Assembly (NCBI GenBank): GCA_964494655.1
Contig: CAZBRM010000002.1
Coordinates: 1-53,697 of the forward strand
Reading direction: 5' to 3'
Source of the DNA: JAHJQT01 sp964494655
GTDB lineage: Bacteria > Patescibacteriota > Minisyncoccia > Portnoybacterales > UBA2143
Length of the DNA stretch: 53,697 bases
Below, in pieces: positions 22,968 to 32,409 of the stretch. The notes below the pieces were generated by a model, which did not search any database, had not been told where the DNA came from, and was given only the letters and a program-made list of their open reading frames with translations. Position 1 is the first letter of the stretch, and every line of letters begins with the position of its first letter. A program made the translations under genes and the position numbers.

Positions 22968-24287
22968 ATGGTTGATTTTTTAAAAAAATCTAAAAAGCTT
23001 TTGGGCATTAATGCCCGTAATCTCACTTATTTACGGCCCTCTAATTCTTTGAGGGCTATTCGTATTGCTGATAATAAACTTTTAGCTAAAAAGATACTAT
23101 CAAGAAATGGATTGCCTGTTTTGCAAACATATTCAGTTGTCAAAAAAATTGAAGAACTTAGAACGTTTGACTGGACAGGACTGCCATCAACCTTCACTTT
23201 AAAGCCCAATAAAGGGTTTGGTGGCGAAGGCATCCTTGTTATATATGGACGAAAAAAGAAACCGCCTTATCCTTGGGTTAAAGCAGATAAGAAATTAATT
23301 GAAATAAAGGATTTACAAAGCCATATTCTAAATATTTTAGAGGGTAATTTTTCTAGAACGATCCTTCCTGATTTTGCCTTTTTTGAAGAAAGAATTAAAC
23401 TTTTAAAATTATTTAAGCCATATAGCTACCGCGGTATACCAGATATTAGAGTTATTGTATATAATTCGGTTCCAGTAATGGCTGAAATGAGATTCCCAAC
23501 AAGAGAATCAGGCGGCAAGGCAAATCTTCATCTAGGAGGAATTGGAGTTGGCATTGATATGGGCACAGGAACTACCACGACAGCTATACAAAATGATAAA
23601 ATAATTGAATATATTCCAAAAACAAGATTATCGTTAAAAGGGATGCAAGTGCCTGAGTGGAAAGAAGTTTTACAACTTGCCATTAATGCTCAACAAATAA
23701 CTAAAATCGGCTTTCTTGGCATAGATATTGTTATTGACAGGGAAAAAGGACCAATAATTTTGGAGCTTAATGCAAGACCGGGATTATCTATTCAAATTGC
23801 TAATTTAGCCCCGCTCAACGAGCGATTACAAAGAGTTAAAGGTCTTAAAGTAAAAACAATAAAAAGAGGGGTAAAATTAGCGCAAGATCTTTTTGGAGGA
23901 GAAATAGAAGAAGAGTTAGAAGAAATTTCAGGAAGAAAAGTTATTGGTATTAATGAACCAATAGAAATTTTAGATGGAGAAAAAAATAGATATCCAACAA
24001 TGGCTAAAGTTGATACGGGCGCTTATAGAACAACGTTATGTAAAAATTTAGCCGAACAATTGGGAATTAATCAGATTATTGGTTATAAAAAAGTAAGAGG
24101 AGCTTTAGGTTCTGAAGAAAGATCTATTATTAATTTCTCATTTTATTTGGATAAAAGATTAGTAAGCACTGAAGCTTTTATAGCTGATCGAGAGGAATTG
24201 AAGTATGATATTATTATCGGAAGAAAAGATCTAAAAAGATTCTTAGTTGATCCCGCAAAAAATGTTTTTATGGGAAGGAGAGGATAA
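22968..24287 (+). CDS. RimK-like ATP-grasp ligase fused to a retropepsin-like (RimB/Zn_protease-type) domain
   Basis: A 439-aa two-domain protein. Residues ~20-300 are an ATP-grasp ligase of the alpha-L-glutamate-ligase-related group (TIGR02291 type): TFTLKPNKGFGGEGILVI is the nucleotide-binding loop, RESGGKANLHLGGIGVGIDM the family-specific block, and IILELNARPGLSIQIANLAP the metal-binding E-x-N motif. Residues ~325-439 form a retropepsin-like domain with an intact Asp-Thr-Gly-Ala at about residue 349 (MAKVDTGAYRTTLC) and the closing YDIIIGRKDL. The two are usually separate genes, so the fusion links bond making with a presumed hydrolase. The ATG at 22968 is chosen; an upstream in-frame TTG overlaps the preceding gene. 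The substrate is unknown. Confidence 0.88.
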   Translation: MVDFLKKSKKLLGINARNLTYLRPSNSLRAIRIADNKLLAKKILSRNGLPVLQTYSVVKKIEELRTFDWTGLPSTFTLKPNKGFGGEGILVIYGRKKKPPYPWVKADKKLIEIKDLQSHILNILEGNFSRTILPDFAFFEERIKLLKLFKPYSYRGIPDIRVIVYNSVPVMAEMRFPTRESGGKANLHLGGIGVGIDMGTGTTTTAIQNDKIIEYIPKTRLSLKGMQVPEWKEVLQLAINAQQITKIGFLGIDIVIDREKGPIILELNARPGLSIQIANLAPLNERLQRVKGLKVKTIKRGVKLAQDLFGGEIEEELEEISGRKVIGINEPIEILDGEKNRYPTMAKVDTGAYRTTLCKNLAEQLGINQIIGYKKVRGALGSEERSIINFSFYLDKRLVSTEAFIADREELKYDIIIGRKDLKRFLVDPAKNVFMGRRG

Positions 24288-24291
24288 ATAA

Positions 24292-25788
24292 ATGATTGTT
24301 AAAGATTTAAAAACTTTAAAAGAATTATTTAAAAAGATAAAGACGCCCATATTTGGCATAGGGGCTTATGCTTTTGATCGCCTTGGGTTAGAAAATATTA
24401 TTTCTAATTACCGGATTATAGTTTTGCGCTATAGTTTAGATACTAAATTAATTGAAAAAGACATTAAAGTGTTTTCCTTAGAAAAAAGAATGGGGACAAA
24501 ACATATCCGCGAACCGCGCAACGCTACAACCGTTCTAAAACTGCCACAAACCAAAGAATATCTTGATAAATTCAAAAATCCAGCAATGCTTGTATTAAGA
24601 GCATCAAGCAAAATGGAAAGAATTTGCAAAGAAAATAACTGGCAACTACTAGCTAATCCTACTTTCTTTGGCAAAAAAATGTTTGAAAATAAGATTAAAT
24701 TCAGAAAAGTTCTTCAAGAGATTGAGGTTCCTATTCCACCTGGCAAAATATCGCTATTAGATAAATTACATTACGGCCACTTAATAAATAAATATGGCCT
24801 GCCTTTTGTGATCCAACACCCAACCAAGGGCGGAGGAAAAGGAACTTTCTTTATTCATAATAAAGAAGATTTTGAAAAAACCATAGAAAAATTGGAACAA
24901 AAATGGGACGAAGAAGATGAGAAAAAAATGATTCCGCCAACAGAGGTAATTGTCGCTAAATTCATTCAAGGCCCTTCGCCAAGCATAGCTGGATGCGTTA
25001 CTCAATATGGCATTCTTTCAACTAGTCTCCAACATCAAATTTTAGACATTTCACAACTTTATAATCCTGAAAAAGGTTCTGGCCTGTTCTGTGGTCATGA
25101 TTGGACTAGCTCTAATTTTGATGAAGAAATATCTAAACAAGCATATAATTATGTAGAAAAAGTAGGACAACATCTAAAAGAACATGATTATAAAGGAATC
25201 TTTGGGTTGGATTTTGTTCTAGACGAAAAAACCAATCAACTTTATTTAGTTGAATGCAATCCCCGTTTACTTGGCACTGGCCCAACCATAAATATGGCTC
25301 AATTATTAAACAACGAACCCCCTATTTTAGCCTTTCACGTTTTAGCGTTTCTTGATACTGATTATCAACTAGACATAGACAACATAAATAAATTAATGCG
25401 CCAGAAAAAAATAGGCGCTCAAATGATTCTTCATAATTTAACAGGACATTGGGCAAGAAACCATCAACAATTGAAAGCAGGAATCTATAAATTAAATAAT
25501 AAGTCCTCATTAAAATATTTGCGACCAGGATATGATTTAAAACATCTTGAAAACAAAGAGGAATTTTTATTAGCTGATGGAGTTTCTATAAAAAAATCCC
25601 ATTTCAGTCCTAATCGCCGACTCTGTCGCATTCTTACGTTAAATCAGGTTCTAGATAGTTCATACAAGAAATTAACGCCTTGGGCAAATAATGTAGTTGA
25701 GGTTGTTTACAAATCTTTTCAAATAAAACAGATCCATTTAATTAAGTTTAAAAAATTCTTTTTTCCTAATTTTCTAGCTAAAGGATAA
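24292..25788 (+). CDS. Second ATP-grasp ligase, carbamoyl-phosphate-synthase-like
   Basis: A 498-aa cytoplasmic enzyme. Residues ~1-110 look like a pre-ATP-grasp domain (PIFGIGAYAFDRLGLENIIS), and residues ~120-350 are the ATP-grasp core with a glycine-rich loop (FVIQHPTKGGGKGTFFIHNK), EVIVAKFIQGPS, and the metal-binding LYLVECNPRLLGTGPTINMA. A ~145-residue C-terminal region has no match that I recognise. It would ligate a carboxylate to an amine or thiol with ATP. It starts 4 bases after the RimK-like/retropepsin gene and ends the run; a hairpin terminator follows. Pairing of two distinct ATP-grasp enzymes with a 7TM protein suggests stepwise synthesis of a peptide-like product. Confidence 0.85.
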   Translation: MIVKDLKTLKELFKKIKTPIFGIGAYAFDRLGLENIISNYRIIVLRYSLDTKLIEKDIKVFSLEKRMGTKHIREPRNATTVLKLPQTKEYLDKFKNPAMLVLRASSKMERICKENNWQLLANPTFFGKKMFENKIKFRKVLQEIEVPIPPGKISLLDKLHYGHLINKYGLPFVIQHPTKGGGKGTFFIHNKEDFEKTIEKLEQKWDEEDEKKMIPPTEVIVAKFIQGPSPSIAGCVTQYGILSTSLQHQILDISQLYNPEKGSGLFCGHDWTSSNFDEEISKQAYNYVEKVGQHLKEHDYKGIFGLDFVLDEKTNQLYLVECNPRLLGTGPTINMAQLLNNEPPILAFHVLAFLDTDYQLDIDNINKLMRQKKIGAQMILHNLTGHWARNHQQLKAGIYKLNNKSSLKYLRPGYDLKHLENKEEFLLADGVSIKKSHFSPNRRLCRILTLNQVLDSSYKKLTPWANNVVEVVYKSFQIKQIHLIKFKKFFFPNFLAKG

Positions 25789-25812
25789 AAAAAAATTTAA
25801 AATTGTTAAACT

Positions 25813-25838
25813 AAAAAACCGCCTTAAACGGGTTTTTG
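25813..25838. terminator. Bidirectional terminator between the ATP-grasp cluster and tyrS
   Basis: AAAAAACCG, a short loop and CGGGTTTTT form a stem of about eight pairs with A- and T-runs on both sides, so it can stop transcription from either direction. It lies in the 72-base spacer between the convergent ATP-grasp and tyrS genes. Confidence 0.8.
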
Positions 25839-25860
25839 TTAATTAAAATATTATTTCAAA

Positions 25861-27078
25861 TTAAACTCTTATTTGAATGAATTTTCTTTTGCCAACTTGG
25901 ATAATCATTTTATCTTTAGTAATTATTTCCTGATTATTATCTTTTATCTTATGATTATCTATTTTAACTCCGCCCTGTTCAACTAAACGTCTGGCTTGAT
26001 TTTTACTTAAACTTAATTTCGTCTTAATTAGTAATTCTAAAATATTATATTTTTTATCGCTTAATTTACAAACAGGCATCTCTGCTGGTCTCTGTTTCTC
26101 CTTAAAAATGCGTTCGAATTCTTTTTCTGCTTCTTGAGCAGATTTTTTATTATGATGTATAGAGATAATTTCTCTAGCCAATCTTGCTTTAGCATCTCGC
26201 GGATTTAGTTTATCGCTCTTAATATCTTCATCTATTTGCTTAATTTCTTCCATAGGCAGATCAGTACAAAGTTCTAATCCTGGAATAATTAAACCATCAG
26301 GCCAAGACATAATTTGGCCAAACATTTGTTCTGGCTTTTCATTTAAAACAATCATATTGCCAGTTGTCTTGCCCATTTTCTCTCCTTTAGGATCAACTAA
26401 CAACTTAGTTGTTAAAACAAATTTCTCTTTCTTATTAATCGCTTTTATTAAATCCCTACCACAAAGCATATTAAATGTTTGATCATTACCGCCTATTTCT
26501 AAATCAACGCCCATAGCCACGCTGTCATAGGCCTGACTTAGGGGATATAAAAATTCATGTAAATAAATTGGTTGATTTTTTTTTATTCTTTCTTGAAACA
26601 TACTTCTTACAAGCATTTGCTGAACTGTAAACTTAGACGCTATTTTAATTAAATCAACAAAATTTAACTTATCATTCCACTCACTGTTATACATTATTTT
26701 AGCTGAATTTTTTCCGGAAAAATCTAAAATTTTATCTGCTTGTTCTTTATAATTTTCTGAATTTTTAAGGACTTCTTCTCTGGTTAATTTTTTTCTAGTT
26801 TCGCTTTTATCTGTGGGATCTCCAATCATACCAGTAAAATCTCCAATTAAAAAAATAACTTCGTGGCCTAGTTTCTGAAATTGAGCTAATTTTCTAATTT
26901 GAATAGCATGACCAATATGAAGAGTTGATGCTGTTGGATCAAAACCGCAATAAAGACGAATTTTTTTACCTGACTTTAGTATTTTTTCTAAAGATGCCTT
27001 ATTAGGATAAATATTCTCAACTCCTCTAGTTAGAGCTTTTTGTATTTTTTGTTCTTGACTCATAATTAATTTAATCAT
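25861..27078 (-). CDS. tyrS: Tyrosine--tRNA ligase
   Basis: Class I synthetase for tRNA-Tyr. The HIGH motif is intact (FDPTASTLHIGHAIQIRKLA), the KMSKS loop reads KMGKT (DPKGEKMGKTTGN), and an S4 RNA-binding domain ends the protein (SLSKNQARRLVEQGGVKIDN). The frame extends to 27132, but that upstream segment is not conserved in character. The ATG at 27078 (MIKLIMSQEQKIQKAL) has AAGGA closely upstream (GCAAGGATGAT), so it is preferred; the ATG five codons later at 27063 is an alternative. The chosen form has 405 residues, in the normal range. It is divergent from the penicillin-binding protein gene at 27124, with a 45-base spacer. Confidence 0.95.
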   Translation of the reverse strand: MIKLIMSQEQKIQKALTRGVENIYPNKASLEKILKSGKKIRLYCGFDPTASTLHIGHAIQIRKLAQFQKLGHEVIFLIGDFTGMIGDPTDKSETRKKLTREEVLKNSENYKEQADKILDFSGKNSAKIMYNSEWNDKLNFVDLIKIASKFTVQQMLVRSMFQERIKKNQPIYLHEFLYPLSQAYDSVAMGVDLEIGGNDQTFNMLCGRDLIKAINKKEKFVLTTKLLVDPKGEKMGKTTGNMIVLNEKPEQMFGQIMSWPDGLIIPGLELCTDLPMEEIKQIDEDIKSDKLNPRDAKARLAREIISIHHNKKSAQEAEKEFERIFKEKQRPAEMPVCKLSDKKYNILELLIKTKLSLSKNQARRLVEQGGVKIDNHKIKDNNQEIITKDKMIIQVGKRKFIQIRV

Positions 27079-27123
27079 ATCATCCTTGCCAAAACAGGTC
27101 AATTCTGCGAAAATAAGAAAACA

Positions 27124-29631
27124 ATGAAACAAAAAAGAAACATCATCAAAATAATAATATTTTTTATTATTTTTTGTTTTATTTTAACTTTTCTTACAGG
27201 AATTGGCGTTTTTGCTTATTTCGCTAAAGACTTGCCTGATCCTACTAAAATAGGCCAGCGCCAAATAGCTCAATCAACTAAAATTTACGATCGCACCGGA
27301 AAAATAATTCTATATGATATTCATGGAGAAGAAAAAAGAACAATAATTCCATTTGAACAAATACCTCAATATGTAAAAGATGCAACTGTTGTTATTGAAG
27401 ATGATAATTTTTATCATCATATTGGAATAGATTGGAAAGGAATTATTAGGGCTATTCTTGCTAATTTTAGAGGAAAAAAAATAGAGCAAGGCGGCTCAAC
27501 CATAACGCAACAATTTATCAAAAACGCTTATTTGGGAGGTCCACAATCTGAAAGAACCTATACTCGCAAAATTAAAGAAGCTATTTTAGCGCTAATAATG
27601 GAAAGAAAATATTCCAAAGATGAAATTTTAAATTCATATCTTAATCAAATTCCTTATGGATCTAATGCTTATGGCATTGAAGCGGCTAGCCAGACATTTT
27701 TCAATAAATCAGCTCAAGACATTACGTTGGCCGAAGCAGCGCTTCTGGCCGCGCTCCCGCAAGCATCAAGTTATTATTCTCCTTATGGCTCTCATTTAGA
27801 TGAACTTAAAGACAGGCAAAATAATATTTTGAACAAAATGATTTCTTTTGGCTATATTACAGAAGAACAAGCCAACCAAGCTAAAGAAGAAAAATTAGAA
27901 TATGCATCGCAGATAAATCTTAAGGCTCATCATTTTGTCACTATGGTCAAGGAATATTTAGAAGAAAAATATGGCAATCTTTATGCGGATATAAATATGG
28001 CAGGATTGAAAGTGCAAACAACATTAGACTGGGACTTACAGCAAATTGCCGAAGAAATAATTACCGAAAAAGCAATTAGAAATAAAGAGAAATATAACGC
28101 AAGTAATGCTGCTTTAGTTACTATTGATCCAAAAACGGGCCAGGTTATAGCATTAGTCGGTTCAAAAAATTATGATGAAGATCAATTTAATATTGCTACA
28201 AGCCCTCATAGACAACCTGGATCTTCTTTTAAACCATTTGCTTATGCTGCTGCTTTTAAAAAAGGATATACTCCTGAAACAATAGTATTTGACTTACAAA
28301 CAAATTTTGGAAAATTTGGAACAATAGATTATATCCCAAAAAACTATGATAATAAATTCCGTGGACCAATAAGTTTAAGAAGCGCCTTAGCACAATCAAT
28401 TAATATTCCAGCTGTTAAAATTCTTTATCTCGCAGGAGTTGATGAAACAATTAAATTAGCCCAAAATATGGGGATAACAACTTTAAAAGACAGACAAAGA
28501 TATGGACTATCTTTAGCCTTAGGCGGTGGAGAAGTTAAATTAATAGATGAAACAGCTGCCTATGGAGTATTTGCAACTGAAGGAGTTAAATATCCAATAA
28601 GTATAATTTTAAAAATTGAAGACGCTAATGGGAATATTCTAGAAAAATATAGAGAAAATCCAACAAGAGTTCTTGATGAACAAACCTCAAGACAAATTAA
28701 TGATATTCTTTCAGATGATTCGGCAAGAGCGCCTATGTTTGGAACTCATTCAAGGCTTTATCTCCCAGGAATTCCAGCAGCTGTAAAAACAGGAACTACG
28801 CAAGATTATGCTGATGGATGGACCATTGGATATACGCCAAGTTTAGTCACTGGAGTTTGGGCTGGTAATAATGATTATGACGAGAAAATGAGACAAGGAG
28901 CTGCTGGCGCGAGTGTAGCAGCCCCAATATGGAATGAATTTATGATTAAAGCTTATGAATTTAAAACTAATGAAAATAATGGAGAAAATAAAGAAAACGA
29001 TGAATTTATTTTACCTAAAAGCGCGGAAAATTTCACATCCCCAGAACCAACCACGACAACCACTAAACCAATACTTAATGGCCAATTTACTTATAATAAT
29101 AATGTAAAAATTGATAAAATCTCAAGAAAATTAGCAACTGATTTAACACCACCTGATTTAATTGAAGAAAAATCATATCAAGAAATTCATTCTATACTTT
29201 ATTATATTAATAAAGATGACCCATTAGGTGATTATCCTAATAATCCAAACCAGGATCCGCAATTTGAAGAATGGGAAAAATCTGTTTTAGAATGGGCTCC
29301 AGATAATCAAAGCCCTCCAACAGAGTACGATGATATTCATATATTAGAAAATCAGCCTAATATAAAAATTATTCTTCCAGTAAAAAATAGTTTTATTAAT
29401 CAGTATATCTTAACGATACAAGCCCAAGCAGAAGCCCCCTTAGAAATTAAACAGCTTGATTTTTTTATTAACAACCAATTTATTGGTACCGACAAAATTA
29501 AACCTTATTCAATAACTTTTAATATTTTCCCTTACTTATTAGATCAAGAAGAGCAAACTATAAAAGTTAGGGCTTATGATAATGTTTTAAATAGACAAGA
29601 AGATAAAATAATTATTAAAACAGATTTTTAA
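27124..29631 (+). CDS. Class A penicillin-binding protein (PBP1A-type) with a C-terminal extension
   Basis: A bifunctional peptidoglycan synthase of 835 aa. A membrane anchor lies at ~8-32. The glycosyltransferase domain follows (VIEDDNFYHHIGIDWKGIIR with the catalytic Glu, then GGSTITQQFIKN). The transpeptidase domain has S-x-x-K at about residue 367 (QPGSSFKPFAYA), S-x-N (AQSINIPAV) and K-T-G near residue 555 (AAVKTGTTQDYADGWTIGYT). After about residue 620 comes a Pro/Thr-rich linker and an Ig-like domain at ~740-835 (IKIILPVKNSFINQYILTIQ), usual in CPR PBPs but absent in E. coli PBP1a. It acts outside the membrane on lipid II. Its stop is one base from the dnaN stop on the other strand. 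Confidence 0.95.
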   Translation: MKQKRNIIKIIIFFIIFCFILTFLTGIGVFAYFAKDLPDPTKIGQRQIAQSTKIYDRTGKIILYDIHGEEKRTIIPFEQIPQYVKDATVVIEDDNFYHHIGIDWKGIIRAILANFRGKKIEQGGSTITQQFIKNAYLGGPQSERTYTRKIKEAILALIMERKYSKDEILNSYLNQIPYGSNAYGIEAASQTFFNKSAQDITLAEAALLAALPQASSYYSPYGSHLDELKDRQNNILNKMISFGYITEEQANQAKEEKLEYASQINLKAHHFVTMVKEYLEEKYGNLYADINMAGLKVQTTLDWDLQQIAEEIITEKAIRNKEKYNASNAALVTIDPKTGQVIALVGSKNYDEDQFNIATSPHRQPGSSFKPFAYAAAFKKGYTPETIVFDLQTNFGKFGTIDYIPKNYDNKFRGPISLRSALAQSINIPAVKILYLAGVDETIKLAQNMGITTLKDRQRYGLSLALGGGEVKLIDETAAYGVFATEGVKYPISIILKIEDANGNILEKYRENPTRVLDEQTSRQINDILSDDSARAPMFGTHSRLYLPGIPAAVKTGTTQDYADGWTIGYTPSLVTGVWAGNNDYDEKMRQGAAGASVAAPIWNEFMIKAYEFKTNENNGENKENDEFILPKSAENFTSPEPTTTTTKPILNGQFTYNNNVKIDKISRKLATDLTPPDLIEEKSYQEIHSILYYINKDDPLGDYPNNPNQDPQFEEWEKSVLEWAPDNQSPPTEYDDIHILENQPNIKIILPVKNSFINQYILTIQAQAEAPLEIKQLDFFINNQFIGTDKIKPYSITFNIFPYLLDQEEQTIKVRAYDNVLNRQEDKIIIKTDF

Positions 29632-29632
29632 A

Positions 29633-30739
29633 TTAAACCTTAATTGGCATAACTATATAAGAATAATTAATATCTCCAACTGGTCTTATTAAGACTGGTT
29701 TAGTATTATCGTTCAAACCTATAATTACTTTGTCACTATAGATATTATTCAAACCGTCCAAAATATAACGGTAATTAAAAATTACTTCAACTTCTTTTCC
29801 TTTAATTTCTGCTTCTATTTTAGATTTATTTTCTCCTATATCTGCATCTTTTGAGGAAATTTCAATTATAGATTTTTTAGGATCAACAAATATTTTAATA
29901 TCATTAACTTTTCCAGTAAATAAGCTTGCGACTTTAATATTATTAATTAATTCGGCTCTATTAATAATTACTTCTGTTTCTGAATTAGATGGGATAATCT
30001 GTTGATAATCTGGGTATTGTCCATCTATTAATCTTGAAATTATTTGTGTATTATTAAAATCAAATAAAATTTGATTATTTGATAAAGTAATTTTTACTTC
30101 TTCTTGTTCTTTTTTTTCGCTTAAAATTCTAATCACTTCTAATACAGTTCTTTGTGGTATTATAATTGACTGTTCTTTTAATTCTTTAGAATTAATTTCT
30201 ATATTTTTTTCAGCTAAACGAAAACTATCAGTAGCTGCTAATTTAATTGTATTTTTATAAAAATTTATATATATACCTGAAATTTCAGGTCTAGATTCTG
30301 AAGTTGAAGCCATTTCAACTACCTGTATAAAACTATTTTTTAATAAATTATTTTTAATATTTATTAATGGTTGTAATTTAATTTTTGGAATAATTGGAAA
30401 ATCATCAGCACTTAAACCCTTTAAAATAGATTTAAATTTCTTACATTTTAATTCTAATTGTTTATCTTTAACCCTTAATTCTATTTTTTCATTAGGTAAA
30501 TTATTAACAAAATCATTAATTAATTTAGCTGGAACAGTAATACTTCCTCTTTCTTTAATTTTTCCTGGAATCCAACAATTAATTCCTATTTCTAAATTAG
30601 TTGAAGATATTTTTAATTTATTATTTTCTATAGATAATAAAACATTATTTAATATTGGTAATGTTAAATTTCTACCAATTATTCTTTCAACTATATTTAA
30701 TGCTTTTTTAAAATTTTCTTGAAGACAAATTATATTCAT
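29633..30739 (-). CDS. dnaN: DNA polymerase III beta subunit (sliding clamp)
   Basis: The clamp encircles DNA and holds the replicase on the template. The 368-aa protein has the three clamp domains and normal length. Recognisable segments are MNIICLQENFKKALNIVERI, the NLTLPILNNVLLSI strand pattern, ISGIYINFYKNTIKLAATDS FRLAEK in the middle domain, and the end YSYIVMPIKV, where the PxR/M region contacts partner peptides. It is downstream of dnaA on the same strand, separated by a 153-base, extremely AT-rich spacer that is a candidate replication origin. Confidence 0.95.
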   Translation of the reverse strand: MNIICLQENFKKALNIVERIIGRNLTLPILNNVLLSIENNKLKISSTNLEIGINCWIPGKIKERGSITVPAKLINDFVNNLPNEKIELRVKDKQLELKCKKFKSILKGLSADDFPIIPKIKLQPLINIKNNLLKNSFIQVVEMASTSESRPEISGIYINFYKNTIKLAATDSFRLAEKNIEINSKELKEQSIIIPQRTVLEVIRILSEKKEQEEVKITLSNNQILFDFNNTQIISRLIDGQYPDYQQIIPSNSETEVIINRAELINNIKVASLFTGKVNDIKIFVDPKKSIIEISSKDADIGENKSKIEAEIKGKEVEVIFNYRYILDGLNNIYSDKVIIGLNDNTKPVLIRPVGDINYSYIVMPIKV

Positions 30740-30892
30740 TTTAATAATTATAATTTAATTAAATTTATTTATTATTAATATTATTAGTATTTATAAATCT
30801 GTGTAAAACTCTTTTTTTATAATCTATATATTATGTTTTATAATTTATAATATGTTATTAAAAAAGTAAATAACTTGTGGAAAAATTATTTA
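30740..30892. other. Candidate replication origin (oriC) in the dnaA-dnaN spacer
   Basis: The spacer is almost entirely A and T, with runs that could serve as an unwinding element (around 30820-30870). Two sites match the relaxed DnaA-box consensus TTWTNCACA on the minus strand: TTTTACACA (reverse of 30800-30808) and TTTTCCACA (reverse of 30876-30884). The gene order around it (dnaN-dnaA and, in the opposite direction, rpmH-rnpA-yidC-khpB) is the classical bacterial origin neighbourhood. The dnaA-rpmH spacer (32255-32409) is the alternative site but holds only imperfect boxes. GC-skew could not be computed here. Confidence 0.6.
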
Positions 30893-32254
30893 TTAATTGT
30901 ATATTTTTTCTTTAATTAAATTAATCTCTTGTTGGAATAACTCGTTGTCCACAATCTCTTTATTTATTTTTCGGCAAGCATACATTACTGTTGTATGATC
31001 TCTTCCTCCTAATTTTTCTCCTATATAAGGATAAGAATTATTTAATTCTTCTCTAATTAAATACATGGTTATTTGTCTAGGATGGACTAATTCTTTTTTT
31101 CTTGATTTATTAATTAAATCATTTGTGTTTACATCATAAAAATCAGCCACTGTTTTAAGAATATTTTTATAATTAGTTTTTCTTTTTGGCGAGTTAATAA
31201 TTTGAGATAATATTTGAGGAACTGTTTTTATATCAGGCGCTGTTTTATTTATTTGCGCAAAAGCTATAATTCTATTAAGCGCTCCTTCTAATTCTCTTAT
31301 ATTATTTTGAATATGTGAAGAAATATAATCTATAACATCTTCAGAAATTTTGATTTTCTTTTCTTTTATTTTATTTTTTAAAATAGCTGTTCTGGTTTCT
31401 AAATCAGGATAACTAATATCAGCTATCATCCCCCCTTCAAAACGAGAGCGAAGACGTTCTTCTAGAGTTGAAATTGATTTAGGTGGTTTATCTGAGCTTA
31501 TAATAATTTGCTTATTTTTCTGATAGAGACTATTGAACATATGAAAAAACTCTTCTTGTGTTTTTTCTTTACCAGCAATAAATTGAATATCATCAATAAT
31601 TAAAGTATCTATTTTATGATATTTATTTTTAAAAGAATCCATTCCTTTTTTTTGGATAGCATCAACTAATTCACTTGTGTATTTTTCCGAGCTAAGATAT
31701 TTGATTTTTTTATTGGGATATCTTTTAAATAATTCATTCCCCATTGCTTGAAGTAAATGTGTTTTTCCTAATCCAACACCTCCATAAATAAATAAAGGAT
31801 TATACATTGTTCCCATATGATCAACAACGGCTCTACTGGCCGCCTGGGCCAATTCATTAAAAGAACCAACAACGAAATTATCAAAAGTATATTTAGGATT
31901 TAAATTTGTTTCTTTATTAAAACTAAATTCCTGAAAATTTAATTGGTCACCAATATTGGTTGGTATTATTTTTGGTATTGTTTTATTAATAGTATTAGTA
32001 AGTGTTTTTTCGTTGCCTATCATAAACTGAATTTCTTTGATGTCTGGAGAATTATTACGAAGAATTTTAAAGATAAGTTTATTATATTTATTTTCAAGCC
32101 ATTCCTTTGTAAAACCATTAGGCGCGCTTACAGTAATAACGCCATTTTTTTTAGAATGGATCTTAGTGTTCTTAAACCAAGTAATGAAACTAGCTTTAGA
32201 AATAGTTAATTCAACTTCGCCTAGCACAGTTTGCCAGAGTTCTTTTAGATTCAT
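30893..32254 (-). CDS. dnaA: Chromosomal replication initiator protein DnaA
   Basis: DnaA binds boxes at oriC and melts the origin. The 453-aa protein has the N-terminal domain I (LWQTVLGEVELTISKASFIT), a linker, the AAA+ domain (PKYTFDNFVVGSFNELAQAA; Walker A at about residues 158-165, GGVGLGKT; Walker B with LIIDDIQFIAGKEKTQEEFF) and domain IV with the DnaA signature helix-turn-helix (YIGEKLGGRDHTTVMYACRK). All functional motifs are intact. No Shine-Dalgarno sequence is visible; a possible promoter (TTGTTT, 16 bases, TACAAT on the minus strand) lies shortly upstream. It is divergent from rpmH. Confidence 0.97.
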   Translation of the reverse strand: MNLKELWQTVLGEVELTISKASFITWFKNTKIHSKKNGVITVSAPNGFTKEWLENKYNKLIFKILRNNSPDIKEIQFMIGNEKTLTNTINKTIPKIIPTNIGDQLNFQEFSFNKETNLNPKYTFDNFVVGSFNELAQAASRAVVDHMGTMYNPLFIYGGVGLGKTHLLQAMGNELFKRYPNKKIKYLSSEKYTSELVDAIQKKGMDSFKNKYHKIDTLIIDDIQFIAGKEKTQEEFFHMFNSLYQKNKQIIISSDKPPKSISTLEERLRSRFEGGMIADISYPDLETRTAILKNKIKEKKIKISEDVIDYISSHIQNNIRELEGALNRIIAFAQINKTAPDIKTVPQILSQIINSPKRKTNYKNILKTVADFYDVNTNDLINKSRKKELVHPRQITMYLIREELNNSYPYIGEKLGGRDHTTVMYACRKINKEIVDNELFQQEINLIKEKIYN

Positions 32255-32371
32255 ATATTATAACTTTTAATTATTGTATCATAATAAAACAAATAAACAA
32301 AATACGTGTTTTTGTTAACAAGATGTGTATGAACTGTGAAGAATTATTATTTAATTAAAGCGTGTTTTAAG

Positions 32372-32400
32372 TTGACTTTAATAAAAAAAAATACTAGAAT
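32372..32400 (+). promoter_or_regulatory. Near-consensus promoter of rpmH, implying an almost leaderless transcript
   Basis: TTGACT (32372-32377), a 17-base spacer (mostly A) and TAGAAT (32395-32400). The rpmH ATG is at 32410, only nine bases after the -10 box, so transcription starting about seven bases downstream would leave a leader of zero to three bases. Confidence 0.75.
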
Positions 32401-32409
32401 TAACACATT

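Noticed and set aside
29675..29702. Hairpin GTCTT-ATT-AAGAC as a terminator between the PBP and dnaN genes.
   Set aside because: The stem is only five bp without a following T-run on either strand and lies within dnaN coding sequence.
32320..32350. DnaA boxes in the dnaA-rpmH spacer (TGTGTATGA, TGTGAAGAA).
   Set aside because: Each has at least one mismatch to the relaxed consensus, weaker than the sites in the dnaA-dnaN spacer.
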